Shown here piece by piece: positions 40,006 through 48,419 of a stretch of DNA of 60,797 nucleotides. Numbering within the stretch: the stretch's first letter is position 1; each line of letters starts with the position of its first letter. A program made the translations under genes and the position numbers. Source of the stretch: Paenibacillus farraposensis (GTDB lineage: Bacteria; Bacillota; Bacilli; Paenibacillales; Paenibacillaceae); the NCBI RefSeq assembly GCF_020736845.1, contig NZ_JAFFQR010000112.1, forward strand, positions 694,719-755,515. The letters are read 5' to 3'. The notes beneath the pieces are model-generated. The model was not told where the DNA came from. It did no database searches and was given only the letters and a program-made list of their open reading frames with translations.

Positions 40006-41547
40006 ATGTCAGTATTACCTTTCAAAAAAGCAATACAAGTACATGACGACGGTCGATTTAAAATTAGAGTCGCAATATATATAAGGGTATCAACCAACAT
40101 GCAAGCAGAAGAAGGATTCAGTTTAGATGGACAGCGATCCAGGTTGACCAGTTTTGCCGATTCTCAAGATTGGGAAATACATGACTTTTATGTTGATGAG
40201 GGTAAATCAGCGAAAGACTTGAATAGGCCAGAAATGGAACGCATGTTAAAAGACATGGAAGAACAAAAATTCGATGTTGTATTGGTCTATAAATTAGATA
40301 GATTAACGCGATCAGTTGGTGATTTACACAAACTTTTGAAAAAATTCGAAAAATACGACGTGAAATTCAAGTCAGCAACCGAGGTTTTTGATACAACAAA
40401 TGCTATGGGGAAATTATTTATAACCATAGTGGCTGCTTTGGCTGAGTGGGAACGAGGCACCATTTCCGAGCGCGTACGCTTTGGTATTGAGCAGATGATA
40501 GCTGAAGGCAAGCGGCCTGGTGGAATTCTTCCCTATGGATATACACAAGATAGTGAGCCTATAGAAGAAGAGGCGGAAATAATACGCTACGCCCGTAAAT
40601 TATATATGAGCGGTTTGGGATTCAAATCTGTCGCAATGAGGCTTAATCGAGAAGGTAAACTTCGCAGAGGACAGCTTTGGACGGCTGCGACAGTTGCCTA
40701 CACGTTGGAAAATCCTTTTTACGCGGGAATACTAAGATTGGGTTCTAAACTCCCAGGCGGAGGGTATGTTAACCATGGGAGAGACGACAGAGTAAAGTGT
40801 TTGTACGGTGACGGTGATCATCCTGTTATCTTTACACGTCTGGAATATGAAGAGACAAAAGAGTATATGAAGCGTAGAACCAACGGGGGTTTTAGTCGCA
40901 TACAGACATACTGGTTTTCTGGTGTACTACGTTGTGGTAGATGCGGAGCCGCTATGTTTGGCAGGTTGTCAAATAAGCGCCAGAAGACAAGTGGAGAAAT
41001 TAAACGCACTCCTTACTATATTTGCTCTAACAAGCATGCAAATAAGAGTTGTGATATGCCTACTTTTAGACAGGTACATGTTGAACATTTGATGAAAGAG
41101 TATATTAAATCTATCAAAATAGATAATGAAACAATCAATAAATTTACGTCAGAATTTGAGAAAGACGCAGGAAGCAAAAATGAAGAAATTAATTCCGTCA
41201 AAAACGAATTGAAGAGAATAGCTGAACGACGTGAAAGATGGCAGTTTATGTTCGTTGAAGGTTTAATCTCCAAAGAACAAGTGCGCAAACGTATACAAGA
41301 AGAAGATGATGCTGAAGCAAAAATAAGACAAACTTTGGGCAGTCATGTTCACGAAAATTCCAAAGTACCTAAAATAAAAGATCTACTGGAACTTGATCGA
41401 ATATGGGATATTTCAAACGATGCTGAAAAAAAAGAGTTGATTTATACAATCTTCAATAAAATCGAATTGATGACTGACGAAACAAATGTGAAAGGTGTTA
41501 AAAACAGATTCTTCGATGCTAGTTTGGGCGAAGTTCTGTTCAATTGA
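40006..41547 (+). CDS. int: Large serine integrase
   Basis: A 513-residue large serine recombinase. The resolvase domain begins AIYIRVSTNMQAEEGFSLDG with the nucleophile Ser near residue 30, and has YKLDRLTRSVGDLHKLL and ERGTISERVRFG. The recombinase domain (GILPYGYTQ) follows, then a zinc ribbon (LRCGRCGAAMFGR, YYICSNKHANKSCDMP) and a coiled-coil motif near residues 380-450. It ends 20 bases before the cpaF junction, as expected for an integrase beside its attachment site. Confidence 0.96.
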   Translation: MSVLPFKKAIQVHDDGRFKIRVAIYIRVSTNMQAEEGFSLDGQRSRLTSFADSQDWEIHDFYVDEGKSAKDLNRPEMERMLKDMEEQKFDVVLVYKLDRLTRSVGDLHKLLKKFEKYDVKFKSATEVFDTTNAMGKLFITIVAALAEWERGTISERVRFGIEQMIAEGKRPGGILPYGYTQDSEPIEEEAEIIRYARKLYMSGLGFKSVAMRLNREGKLRRGQLWTAATVAYTLENPFYAGILRLGSKLPGGGYVNHGRDDRVKCLYGDGDHPVIFTRLEYEETKEYMKRRTNGGFSRIQTYWFSGVLRCGRCGAAMFGRLSNKRQKTSGEIKRTPYYICSNKHANKSCDMPTFRQVHVEHLMKEYIKSIKIDNETINKFTSEFEKDAGSKNEEINSVKNELKRIAERRERWQFMFVEGLISKEQVRKRIQEEDDAEAKIRQTLGSHVHENSKVPKIKDLLELDRIWDISNDAEKKELIYTIFNKIELMTDETNVKGVKNRFFDASLGEVLFN

Positions 41548-41553
41548 CTACCA

Positions 41554-42456
41554 TTATATATTGTATAGAGATCCATCATGCCCTGTATTCATTGCCTGCA
41601 GCATTTCCAACGCCTCACTCCCCCTGACCTCACCTACTACAATCCGGTTGGGTCGCATACGCAAGGAGGAGCGAATCAGATCACGAATCGTAATTTCTCC
41701 TTTGCCCTCGGTGTTCGCGTTTCGTGTTTCCATGGAAACCAGGTTAGGAACGGTCACAATTTGCAGCTCTGCCGAATCTTCAATGGTAATAATCCGTTCG
41801 GATGACGGGATAAACTGGGATAATGCATTCAGAAAAGTTGTTTTACCAGACCCTGTTCCTCCGCTTATAAAAATGTTGTACTTGCTGCATACCAAGTCCT
41901 TAAGCATTGCGGCGGTTTCCCCATCCAGCACACCTAATCGTATCAAGTCATCCATCGTCATAGGGCGTTCGGGAAACTTGCGTATTGTCATGGTTGGTCC
42001 CTTGAGGGCGACTGGCGGCAACACAATATTTACGCGTGATCCATCCCTTAAACGAGCATCTACAATGGGTGAAGCTTCATTCACAATTCGATTCACCCCG
42101 GCCACAATTATCTGAATCAGATCCTCCAGCCGCTCCTGGGATTCGAATTGGTCGGGTACCCGAATCACCTCACCTGCCCGTTCTACAAAAATCTCCCGGT
42201 GACTGTTGATCATAATTTCTGTAACTGTCGGATCATCAATCAATGGCTGAAGCACATCCAGCCCGCGGAACGAATTGTAAATTTTACGGACGAGTGTATG
42301 CTTCTCTCGGGAAGTTAAGCCCGCCAGCTCTACATCGTGTAAAATTCGATTTTCGATATGCCGGACCAACTCCGTATCCCCTACCGAGGACGTCACGTCC
42401 AGCCCGCCGCGGATATCCGCTCGTAGTGCCTTAAACCTTTCCTCATTTATATTCAT
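41554..42456 (-). CDS. cpaF: CpaF/TadA secretion ATPase, truncated by the prophage
   Basis: A 300-residue front portion of the tad pilus/type II secretion ATPase. The N-terminal domain is followed by Walker A FISGGTGSGKTTFLNAL (near residue 205), Walker B/Asp box RIITIEDSAELQI and LRMRPNRIVVGEVRGSEALE. It stops at NTGHDGSLYNI. Intact CpaF proteins go on for roughly 80-100 residues after this motif. The end is supplied by phage DNA. The start overlaps the cpaE-like stop (TGATG). The lysogen should lack a working CpaF. Confidence 0.92.
   Translation of the reverse strand: MNINEERFKALRADIRGGLDVTSSVGDTELVRHIENRILHDVELAGLTSREKHTLVRKIYNSFRGLDVLQPLIDDPTVTEIMINSHREIFVERAGEVIRVPDQFESQERLEDLIQIIVAGVNRIVNEASPIVDARLRDGSRVNIVLPPVALKGPTMTIRKFPERPMTMDDLIRLGVLDGETAAMLKDLVCSKYNIFISGGTGSGKTTFLNALSQFIPSSERIITIEDSAELQIVTVPNLVSMETRNANTEGKGEITIRDLIRSSLRMRPNRIVVGEVRGSEALEMLQAMNTGHDGSLYNI
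41560..41580. other. Phage attachment junction in cpaF
   Basis: On the minus strand cpaF reads CATGATGGATCT (HDGS) and then diverges after CTA into TACAATATATAA, giving YNI-stop where CpaF proteins normally continue with TTGHA. The crossover should therefore lie within or next to GGATCTCT. The other junction, with the rest of cpaF, must lie left of the window. The exact core cannot be set without it. Confidence 0.8.
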
Positions 42457-43637
42457 CAGCCCCTTTGCCCCCTTAAAGGCCAGGAGGCGGACGGCTGTGT
42501 GATACTCTCATTCAGCAGCTTACGACATAAATGACGGATTTCCCGCTGATAAATCGGTGAACTAAGCAGCAACTCATGGTGCAGAACCTGTTTCCATGCA
42601 GGAATATACGGCAGCGCTCCGTTTAGCTCCATGAAGTCTCGCGGTAATGAGTTGATCATAGCTCCTGTATAACGATTCACCACAAAGCTCGTTTTGGCCA
42701 GCATGGCCTCAAATTCCTCTGGCTGCGTTACCTCCAGAACATCCAGCCACAGGCCGCACTTACGCATGCTCATCACATCGTCGGACAGCAGCCAGATCAG
42801 CTTATGACTAGCTTCAAGCACTGCTTGAGCCCTGCCACCGATCTCAGATGCACTGTCTACGATCACTACATCATACTGTCCGCTTTTGGCAATCGTCTGA
42901 ATCAGCTCCACTGCTTCGTCACAGGTCATATCTATTAGTTCCTTGCGGTTATCAACTAGCAAAAAAGTATTGGCCTGAATTTCAGGGCAATGCACACAAT
43001 AGGAAGCCACAGATAAGGGAAGCCCCTCACCCTTCACCGCCTTGAGATCATAAAGCAGCCTGGACAGCCCTTCTCCTTTTGTACCGTTAGAGCTGCCTGA
43101 ACCTGTGAACAGCGAGCTTGAATCTACCGTTTCCAGATTCAAATAAAATACCGAGTATCCTTCATTCCCGAGTTGCTTGGACATATTGAGCGCAACTGTT
43201 GTCTTGCCCAGTCCACCGCAAGCTGCCACCATGCCAATGATGATTCCGGCTTGCCGGCTGTTCATACTTTGCCGGCTGCATGACCACTGCCTTGCTGTTT
43301 CCAAAATGAAACCTGCCAGTTCGGATAAAGGCTGATATTTCAATAAAGGCTGTCCATATTCACCCACTTCTTCCCCCTCGTACAGTACCAAGCAGGGTAT
43401 ATCCGCAGCTTGCCGATCTGTCCACAGACTTAAAAAAGCCGCTTCACCCACCACAACATCCGGTCTTTTCATCCCGTTCATTTCCATCATGTATTGACGA
43501 AATGCTTCCGGCTGTGAAAATGCTGTTATCCTCAGCCTTCTGGCATACTCGCTTCCGTGCACATAATTCAACAATGGCTCAATATATTCCCGATTTTCTA
43601 CAGCCAATACCACTTTTACCGGAATTACGGCGCTCAT
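42456..43637 (-). CDS. cpaE: CpaE/TadZ-like ATPase of the tad pilus locus
   Basis: A 393-residue protein with an N-terminal receiver-like domain (VKVVLAVENREYIEPLLNYV) and a C-terminal MinD/ParA ATPase: deviant Walker A GMVAACGGLGKTTVALNMSK near residue 150, and YDVVIVDSASEIGG for Walker B. TadZ/CpaE proteins place the pilus machine in the cell. It is directly upstream of cpaF. ATG 43637 touches an AAGGAGG, which is unusually close, so a different start is possible. Confidence 0.85.
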   Translation of the reverse strand: MSAVIPVKVVLAVENREYIEPLLNYVHGSEYARRLRITAFSQPEAFRQYMMEMNGMKRPDVVVGEAAFLSLWTDRQAADIPCLVLYEGEEVGEYGQPLLKYQPLSELAGFILETARQWSCSRQSMNSRQAGIIIGMVAACGGLGKTTVALNMSKQLGNEGYSVFYLNLETVDSSSLFTGSGSSNGTKGEGLSRLLYDLKAVKGEGLPLSVASYCVHCPEIQANTFLLVDNRKELIDMTCDEAVELIQTIAKSGQYDVVIVDSASEIGGRAQAVLEASHKLIWLLSDDVMSMRKCGLWLDVLEVTQPEEFEAMLAKTSFVVNRYTGAMINSLPRDFMELNGALPYIPAWKQVLHHELLLSSPIYQREIRHLCRKLLNESITQPSASWPLRGQRG

Positions 43638-43660
43638 CCTCCTTTTCAACACAACAACGC

Positions 43661-43727
43661 AAAAAAGCACCATTCATCCATCCGTACATACATACATACA
43701 TACGGTGGTGAACGGTGCTTCCGTCAC
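43661..43727 (-). promoter_or_regulatory. Attenuator-like leader of the cpaE-cpaF operon
   Basis: On the minus strand AGCACCgTTCA pairs with TGAAtGGTGCT, closing a stem with a loop that contains TATG repeats, and TTTTTT follows, as in a terminator. The upstream half can instead pair as GTGACGG/CCGTTCAC (43727-43708), and the inner CCGTA/TACGG is a third small hairpin. Mutually exclusive hairpins before the first gene suggest transcription attenuation. Confidence 0.6.
43685..43702. repeat. Tetranucleotide repeat (TATG/CATA) in the cpa leader
   Basis: Slightly more than four tandem CATA/TATG units lie in the loop of the leader terminator. Length change by slippage would alter the loop but not the stem. 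Confidence 0.8.
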
Positions 43728-43746
43728 GTGCATACTATTTATTGGT

Positions 43747-43775
43747 AGAATAGCATAGCACTTATTTTTGAGCAA
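43747..43775 (-). promoter_or_regulatory. Promoter of the cpaE-cpaF operon
   Basis: On the minus strand TTGCTC (43775-43770) and TATTCT (43752-43747) are 17 bases apart. This places the start near 43740, about 100 bases before the cpaE start, with the attenuator inside the leader. Confidence 0.5.
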
Positions 43776-43814
43776 GTATTTTTTATGCAAATATGATTCC
43801 ATTTTCTTTTTAGA

Positions 43815-43845
43815 AGAAAAAGGCGGGGATATTACTTCCCGCCTC
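43815..43845 (-). terminator. Terminator of the histidine-rich peptide gene
   Basis: On the minus strand AGGCGGGA and TCCCCGCCT pair across AGTAATA and are followed by TTTTTC. It lies 14 bases after the stop of the histidine-rich gene. Confidence 0.85.
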
Positions 43846-43858
43846 TGCTGGCTTTATT

Positions 43859-44050
43859 TTAGAAGAACTTGTGGTGATGATGGCGGTGATGACGATGTTT
43901 CCGATGATGGTGACATTTTTTTACAAAAAAGTCTTCATGAAAAAAATGATCATGTTTGACTCTAGGTCTGAACTTAATGACAGTCACCTTAATAATCTTT
44001 TTGAAGATACGTTTTTTGGGTCTACGAAAATGACAATGATGTTTAAACAT
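43859..44050 (-). CDS. Histidine-rich 63-residue peptide
   Basis: A very basic peptide with 16 His, two Cys and many Lys/Arg and Phe. It begins MFKHHCHFRRPKKRIFKK, has a middle IIKVTVIKFRPRVKHDHFFH, and ends in a His run (KHRHHRHHHHKFF). ATG 44050 has a perfect GGAGG at eleven bases, and a clear terminator follows, so it is a complete one-gene unit. The composition suggests metal binding or a spore-coat-like cationic peptide. No family recognised. Confidence 0.7.
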   Translation of the reverse strand: MFKHHCHFRRPKKRIFKKIIKVTVIKFRPRVKHDHFFHEDFFVKKCHHHRKHRHHRHHHHKFF

Positions 44051-44124
44051 ATTCGAATTCGCCTCCATTTCTTTGAGATAGAATATACTATGGAAGCTTT
44101 GAACAACCGGAAACCATCATATGA

Positions 44125-46476
44125 CTATTCAAGGATGAATTGAGCAATACACCCATCCCATTCCAAATTGATATCCGGATCGTAGTCCGCTACGATCAGT
44201 ACATCCATATGACGCGCTTGACGGAGTATTTTCGGTACGATTGCAACCTTGCCCCAGCATTTACTTCGCGAAGACTGTCCCACAATTAGCTGCGTTCCCG
44301 TATAACCTTCCACCGGGGCTATCAAAATATCGGCAATTTGGTTCCGGCTGGAAACCACCCGAACTTTGAAGGTTCCTCCCAGACGGTGGGTCAACATTTT
44401 CAGCTGTTCCAGACGCGGAGTCAGCCTTTCGGGTATGCTTTCTCCGACATGAACATAAGTTACAATCCACACGGCCTTCAGCCGAAAAGAGATACGGAAG
44501 CCACGACGAATCAGCCGTTCAGCATTTTCACTCAGCGTCACGCCTACGAAGATTACCTCTTCCCTTCGCCACGGTCCCCGCAGCGAATCGTGACGATCCC
44601 ACGATTCCAGCCGTTCATCCACATCATCTGCCAATTCCCTTAGAGCCAACTCACGCAGCGCAATCAGATTACCAAATTTAAAGAAGTGGCTAAGTGCCTG
44701 CTCTACCTTGGCAGGATCGTATATTTTGCCATCACGCATGCGCTGCTGTAGCGATTTGGGAGCCACATCCACAAGCTGCACCTCATCGGCCAGACGTATC
44801 ATATGATCGGGGACAGTCTCTCTCACCCGGATGCCGGTAATTTGCTCTACCGCGTCATTCAAGCTCTCCAGGTGCTGTACATTCATCGTAGATACGACAG
44901 AAATGCCCTGATCCAGAATAGTTAATACGTCCTCATAGCGTTTGGATCTCAGACTGCCGGGAACGTTGGTATGTGCCAGCTCATCAATGAGCACCACCTC
45001 GGGATTGCGCCTGAGAATGGCCTCGGTGTCCATTTCTTCCAAATGAACACCATGCCGCTCAATAGGCTGGCGAGGAATCATTTCCAGAGCGCCCACTTGT
45101 GCCTGCGTTTCTGCTCTCCCATGCGTTTCCAGCAGCCCGATCACAATATCAATCCCACTCTCTAGCAAGTCATTGCCTTCTCTCAGCATCGTGTATGTTT
45201 TGCCGACCCCTGGAGCCGCGCCAATGTACACCTTGAGCTTGCCGCGCCGGATTTTGGCCACCTCAGCCTGTGTCTCCTCATCGGTCAAGCGGTGATACGG
45301 ATCATTATCTCCTTCCTCCTGTCTCATCGTTGGCAAAATCCGCTCCCCTTCCTGTTCGGCTCGATCCGCAATCAGCAGCAGGTCCATGTTTCTCATCCGT
45401 TTCAGAATTCCGTTCACCAGCGATCCTCTAATCAGCTCCTCCCATCGGGTCTGGCGAGAATGTCCCATGACAATCCGGGTAACATTATGTGCTACTGCAT
45501 AATGAATAAGCTGACGAGGCAACTTTCTGCGGGAAAAGTGAGGAATTTCTTCAAATGTTGATCCGATCTTGTCAGCCAGCTGCTCAATGGAGCGCTTGAA
45601 GGCTGCTGATTCCTTGGACAGCCTATGCTTTGGACTGACAAAGGAGACCACCAGCATATCTCCACCCAACCGCTTGGCGACCTGCTCCCCTCTGCGAACA
45701 TAAATAGATCCGTTCCAATGATATTGGACAGGCACCAAAATCCGTTCTGCGACTCCTGACGCCCCGTACAGACCTAATTCCTCCCGGTGCCGCTCCAGTG
45801 AGTCGTTCACATCCTCTGCCACCAATCGAAGCGCCAGCTCCCGCAGTTTCCCCAGATTTCCCCGGTGAAACATTTCAGGATTGGGCGCATGCATATACCC
45901 TTTCGCCATTCGCTCTAAAATCGTCTCTGGTGTGACATCAATCAGACGGATTTCATCCGCCAGCTCCAGTGTATCGACCGGAACTGTAGATGCCGCTTCA
46001 ATCCCTGTCAGCTGGTACACCCACTCCGTAATCCCCTCGAGTTCATAGACATTGACCGTCGTAATGACGCTAATCCCCAGCTCCAGCAAATATTGAATAT
46101 CCTCCAGCCTGGTTGAAAATGGAGCTCCCGCCCGGTTACGGTGGGCCAAATGGTCTACCAGTACCACTTCGGGATTGCGTTTCACCAAAGCTTCCACATT
46201 CAAATCTTTTTGCTTCACACCATCCTGCATCCAATGAATACTGGGCACTCGCTCCAACGTGCCGACCTGTTCCACAGTTTCACGGCGCTGCATGGTCGAG
46301 ACCGCACAAATCACTACATCTATGCCTTCCTGCTGAAGCGATTGGCCTTCCTGAAGCATATGGTACGTTTTGCCCGAACCGCTGACCGCACCAATATAAA
46401 TTTTAAGCCTGCCCCGGTGCAGTTTATGAATGGAATCCAGTATTTCCTCGGGTGATTTACGCTTGAAGCTCTCCAA
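44125..46476 (-). CDS. Tandem KdpD sensor-domain protein lacking a kinase
   Basis: A 783-residue protein built of two KdpD-USP units. Unit 1 has IYIGAVSGSGKTYHML (residue ~27) and the divergent Walker B region VVLVDHLAHRNRAG; its USP part starts ERILVPVQYHWNG. Unit 2 (from ~415) has the canonical VYIGAAPGVGKTYTML and VVLIDELAHTNVPG, and its USP starts EVIFVGVTLSENAERL. There are no transmembrane helices and no HisKA/HATPase. The likely start is TTG 46476 after GGGGAGGA. It probably senses K+ or c-di-AMP state next to the kdp locus. Confidence 0.88.
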   Translation of the reverse strand: MESFKRKSPEEILDSIHKLHRGRLKIYIGAVSGSGKTYHMLQEGQSLQQEGIDVVICAVSTMQRRETVEQVGTLERVPSIHWMQDGVKQKDLNVEALVKRNPEVVLVDHLAHRNRAGAPFSTRLEDIQYLLELGISVITTVNVYELEGITEWVYQLTGIEAASTVPVDTLELADEIRLIDVTPETILERMAKGYMHAPNPEMFHRGNLGKLRELALRLVAEDVNDSLERHREELGLYGASGVAERILVPVQYHWNGSIYVRRGEQVAKRLGGDMLVVSFVSPKHRLSKESAAFKRSIEQLADKIGSTFEEIPHFSRRKLPRQLIHYAVAHNVTRIVMGHSRQTRWEELIRGSLVNGILKRMRNMDLLLIADRAEQEGERILPTMRQEEGDNDPYHRLTDEETQAEVAKIRRGKLKVYIGAAPGVGKTYTMLREGNDLLESGIDIVIGLLETHGRAETQAQVGALEMIPRQPIERHGVHLEEMDTEAILRRNPEVVLIDELAHTNVPGSLRSKRYEDVLTILDQGISVVSTMNVQHLESLNDAVEQITGIRVRETVPDHMIRLADEVQLVDVAPKSLQQRMRDGKIYDPAKVEQALSHFFKFGNLIALRELALRELADDVDERLESWDRHDSLRGPWRREEVIFVGVTLSENAERLIRRGFRISFRLKAVWIVTYVHVGESIPERLTPRLEQLKMLTHRLGGTFKVRVVSSRNQIADILIAPVEGYTGTQLIVGQSSRSKCWGKVAIVPKILRQARHMDVLIVADYDPDINLEWDGCIAQFILE

Positions 46477-46613
46477 TTTTATTCCTCCCCGCCACACAAC
46501 AGCTCATTTTCGTCCATGCAATTCTGGTTTTAATGAATGTACTCCCGTGTTGCAGACAATTCAAGTTGAACCCGCGGCTTGCCACGAAAAAGGCGGCCCA
46601 AGCCAGTATACTT

Positions 46614-46663
46614 GCAAAAAAGCGTGAATCCAGACACTATTTGCTCATCAGCACGTTTTTTGC
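46614..46663. terminator. Symmetric hairpin, possible bidirectional terminator
   Basis: GCAAAAAA(G)CGTG and CACGTTTTTTGC form a 12-bp stem with one bulge around a 25-base loop. T runs occur on either strand. It lies downstream of the 43-residue frame at 46706 and upstream of the KdpD-like gene. Confidence 0.55.
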
Positions 46664-46705
46664 GGGATCTTATTATAATTGTTTCCTATGAATCACTTGC
46701 GATCC

Positions 46706-46837
46706 TCACAGGCTAATCCCCGCTACTAAGCCTTGTTTGCGCAATTCTGAGAGGCAGGCTTCCGCGTTACCTGATTTCATAATCCCCATAACCTCCACAT
46801 GATCACCGCCGACCTTGCCGACAATAACATAGATCAT
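46706..46837 (-). CDS. Possible 43-residue protein
   Basis: A frame reading MIYVIVGKVGGDHVEVMGIM, then KSGNAEACLSELRKQGLVAG. The pattern looks protein-like (strand, turn, helix) and could be a small ACT-like or relic sequence, but there is no good ribosome binding site. The rest of the 46,498-47,075 gap is AT-rich with only the hairpin at 46614. Confidence 0.35.
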   Translation of the reverse strand: MIYVIVGKVGGDHVEVMGIMKSGNAEACLSELRKQGLVAGISL

Positions 46838-47075
46838 GCCGATCGTCGCTGTAGCCTTTTTTTGGGTCCAGCCTCTCTCCCGGTTCCCTGCTTAGCATCG
46901 ATGCATAAACACTTTTTTTATGCTATTAACCAAATTTTATATATTAAAACTTTCTTGATAAAATATAATCTTTTTCTTTCTGTCATATCATTCGATTTTT
47001 GTCCTCTGAATATGTAATATATAGAAGATATCCAAACGTCAAATAAAAGTATGTATATTAAAGAAGGTGCAAATC

Positions 47076-47867
47076 ATGAAACAAACAGGAAACAACCTTG
47101 GTTGGGACCAACATCGGCAGCATCGTATTCAGCCATTCCTGCGCGTTTTTGCGCTGCTGTTCTGCCTGTCTACCCTTACCTCCTGTGCTCGGGGGGATAT
47201 TCATGTCGTTGTTCATCTCGACCGGAGTATCGATATGGATGCATCGTTCAGTGTGAATAATCAGACGCTGGTGATGTTGGACAATCCGGGGCTGCTGGAT
47301 CAATTAGCCAAGCGTATTCAAAGCAACAATGTGGACGTGCAGCCGCTAGCTGAGCAAGGCAGAAAGGGGTATCACATCAAGGGGCATTATCAAGGAGATT
47401 GGAGCACCAACGGAAAAAATCCCAATCAAGGATTCAATCTGCCTGAGGGATTAAAAATCAAACGCGTTGTGACCCAACATTTTTTTACTACGAATTATGA
47501 TCTTACGATGAACCTGGATCTGCCACAGATGCTTCCTGAAGAAGCCAGGGGACTGAGTGACAAATTTAAGAATATGAATGTGTTCGCGCGTAAATTACTG
47601 GAGCGGCAGCTTGATCTTAACTTTAGCCTGTCCCTGCCCATTGAGCCGGCAGCCAGCAATGCGGACAGTGTATCCCAAGACGGAAAAACACTGCGTTGGG
47701 ATATCGCCCCCTTGGAATCCAATGAGCTAAAATTATCCATCAACGTACCAAATTTACGACATATCTTGTATGTAGCTATTGCAGGCTTGATACTGATAGC
47801 AGCCATTATAATATGGCTGATCCGCAGACATCACTCTAAAAGGAAGCCCGATCCCTCTGCATCTTAA
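47076..47867 (+). CDS. LppM-like lipoprotein with C-terminal membrane helix
   Basis: A 263-residue protein with a lipobox signal (FALLFCLSTLTSCARG; Cys near residue 37), a beta-rich extracellular domain opening DIHVVVHLDRSIDMDASFSV as in LppM/DUF3153 proteins, and a C-terminal transmembrane helix (YVAIAGLILIAAIIIWLI) with a basic tail. Both ends are thus membrane-tied. The start at 47076 follows AAGGTG. LppM-like proteins are often near envelope genes. The role here is unknown. Confidence 0.75.
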   Translation: MKQTGNNLGWDQHRQHRIQPFLRVFALLFCLSTLTSCARGDIHVVVHLDRSIDMDASFSVNNQTLVMLDNPGLLDQLAKRIQSNNVDVQPLAEQGRKGYHIKGHYQGDWSTNGKNPNQGFNLPEGLKIKRVVTQHFFTTNYDLTMNLDLPQMLPEEARGLSDKFKNMNVFARKLLERQLDLNFSLSLPIEPAASNADSVSQDGKTLRWDIAPLESNELKLSINVPNLRHILYVAIAGLILIAAIIIWLIRRHHSKRKPDPSAS

Positions 47868-47878
47868 ATCCTTAGCAG

Positions 47879-48298
47879 CTAAAAAAATCGTTGCCGAATC
47901 TCTGGTGGGGGGATCTCACATTGATCCTCTTCATCTTTTCCAAACCAGCGGTACCGGTTACGTGCCACCCAGTTATAGGCAGCATCACGCACAACGCAGG
48001 GAACCAGGACGAAAACATAAACCAGCGGGTACGGAAAACGAAGACATCTGGCTATCCGCAAGGCCGCAGTTGACCTGGTATAATACGTGCCGTCTTCAAT
48101 CAGGACGAATGTATCCAGCTGATTTGCTGATAATCCTCCTGTACGCAAAAGCCTTTGTCCTTCCTCTGATTGCAGGGACCCAAAGTGGAATATTCCCTCG
48201 GGATCACGCTTGATAATGAAGCGGACCGCACCCTGACAAAAATGGCATACCCCATCTACGAGCACAATCGAATGATCCAAATGCTCAGACTGCTTCAT
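47879..48298 (-). CDS. DCC-family thiol-disulfide oxidoreductase (YuxK-like)
   Basis: A 139-residue DUF393/DCC protein. The family motif VLVDGVCHFCQGAVRF with its CxxC is near residue 20, followed by FHFGSLQSEEGQRLL and the conserved RIARCLRFPYPLVY and NRYRWFGKDEE segments. It is a thioredoxin-like fold, probably a redox protein of unknown substrate. It converges on the lipoprotein gene. Confidence 0.9.
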   Translation of the reverse strand: MKQSEHLDHSIVLVDGVCHFCQGAVRFIIKRDPEGIFHFGSLQSEEGQRLLRTGGLSANQLDTFVLIEDGTYYTRSTAALRIARCLRFPYPLVYVFVLVPCVVRDAAYNWVARNRYRWFGKDEEDQCEIPPPEIRQRFF

Positions 48299-48419
48299 AA
48301 TGCATTCACCTCCATAAGATCAACTATACAAATACAATCAACCATATACATATAACAAAAAAACGCCGAAATCATTCGACGCTTGTTTAAAAATGTATAG
48401 ACTTTGAACCGTTCGAAAA

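Larger units (their letters stand above)
1..41568. mobile_element. Prophage, contractile-tailed, integrated in cpaF (left end outside window)
   Basis: A contiguous set of phage genes runs from the left edge to a serine integrase that ends 20 bp from a broken host cpaF gene. The head module (SPP1-type portal, MuF-like protein, GP20 scaffold) and the tail module (PBSX xkdK-to-xkdU order with sheath and baseplate J) point to a myovirus-type temperate phage. All genes are on the minus strand except the repressor, integrase and one moron. No holin, endolysin or second attachment site is visible, so the element continues beyond base 1. Structural genes look intact. The only clear lesion is in a methyltransferase. 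Confidence 0.95.

Noticed and set aside
41495..42115. 206-codon plus-strand frame at the end of the integrase
   Set aside because: It is antisense to cpaF, whose motifs are clear, and has no start signals.
43871..44143. Met-rich 90-codon frame on the plus strand
   Set aside because: It is the antisense of the histidine-rich gene. CAT/CAC codons read backwards give ATG/GTG, and there is no ribosome binding site.
46644..46651. CTGATGAG on the minus strand, as in a hammerhead ribozyme core
   Set aside because: No matching GAAA box or three-stem arrangement is found around it. It is the loop of the terminator-like hairpin.
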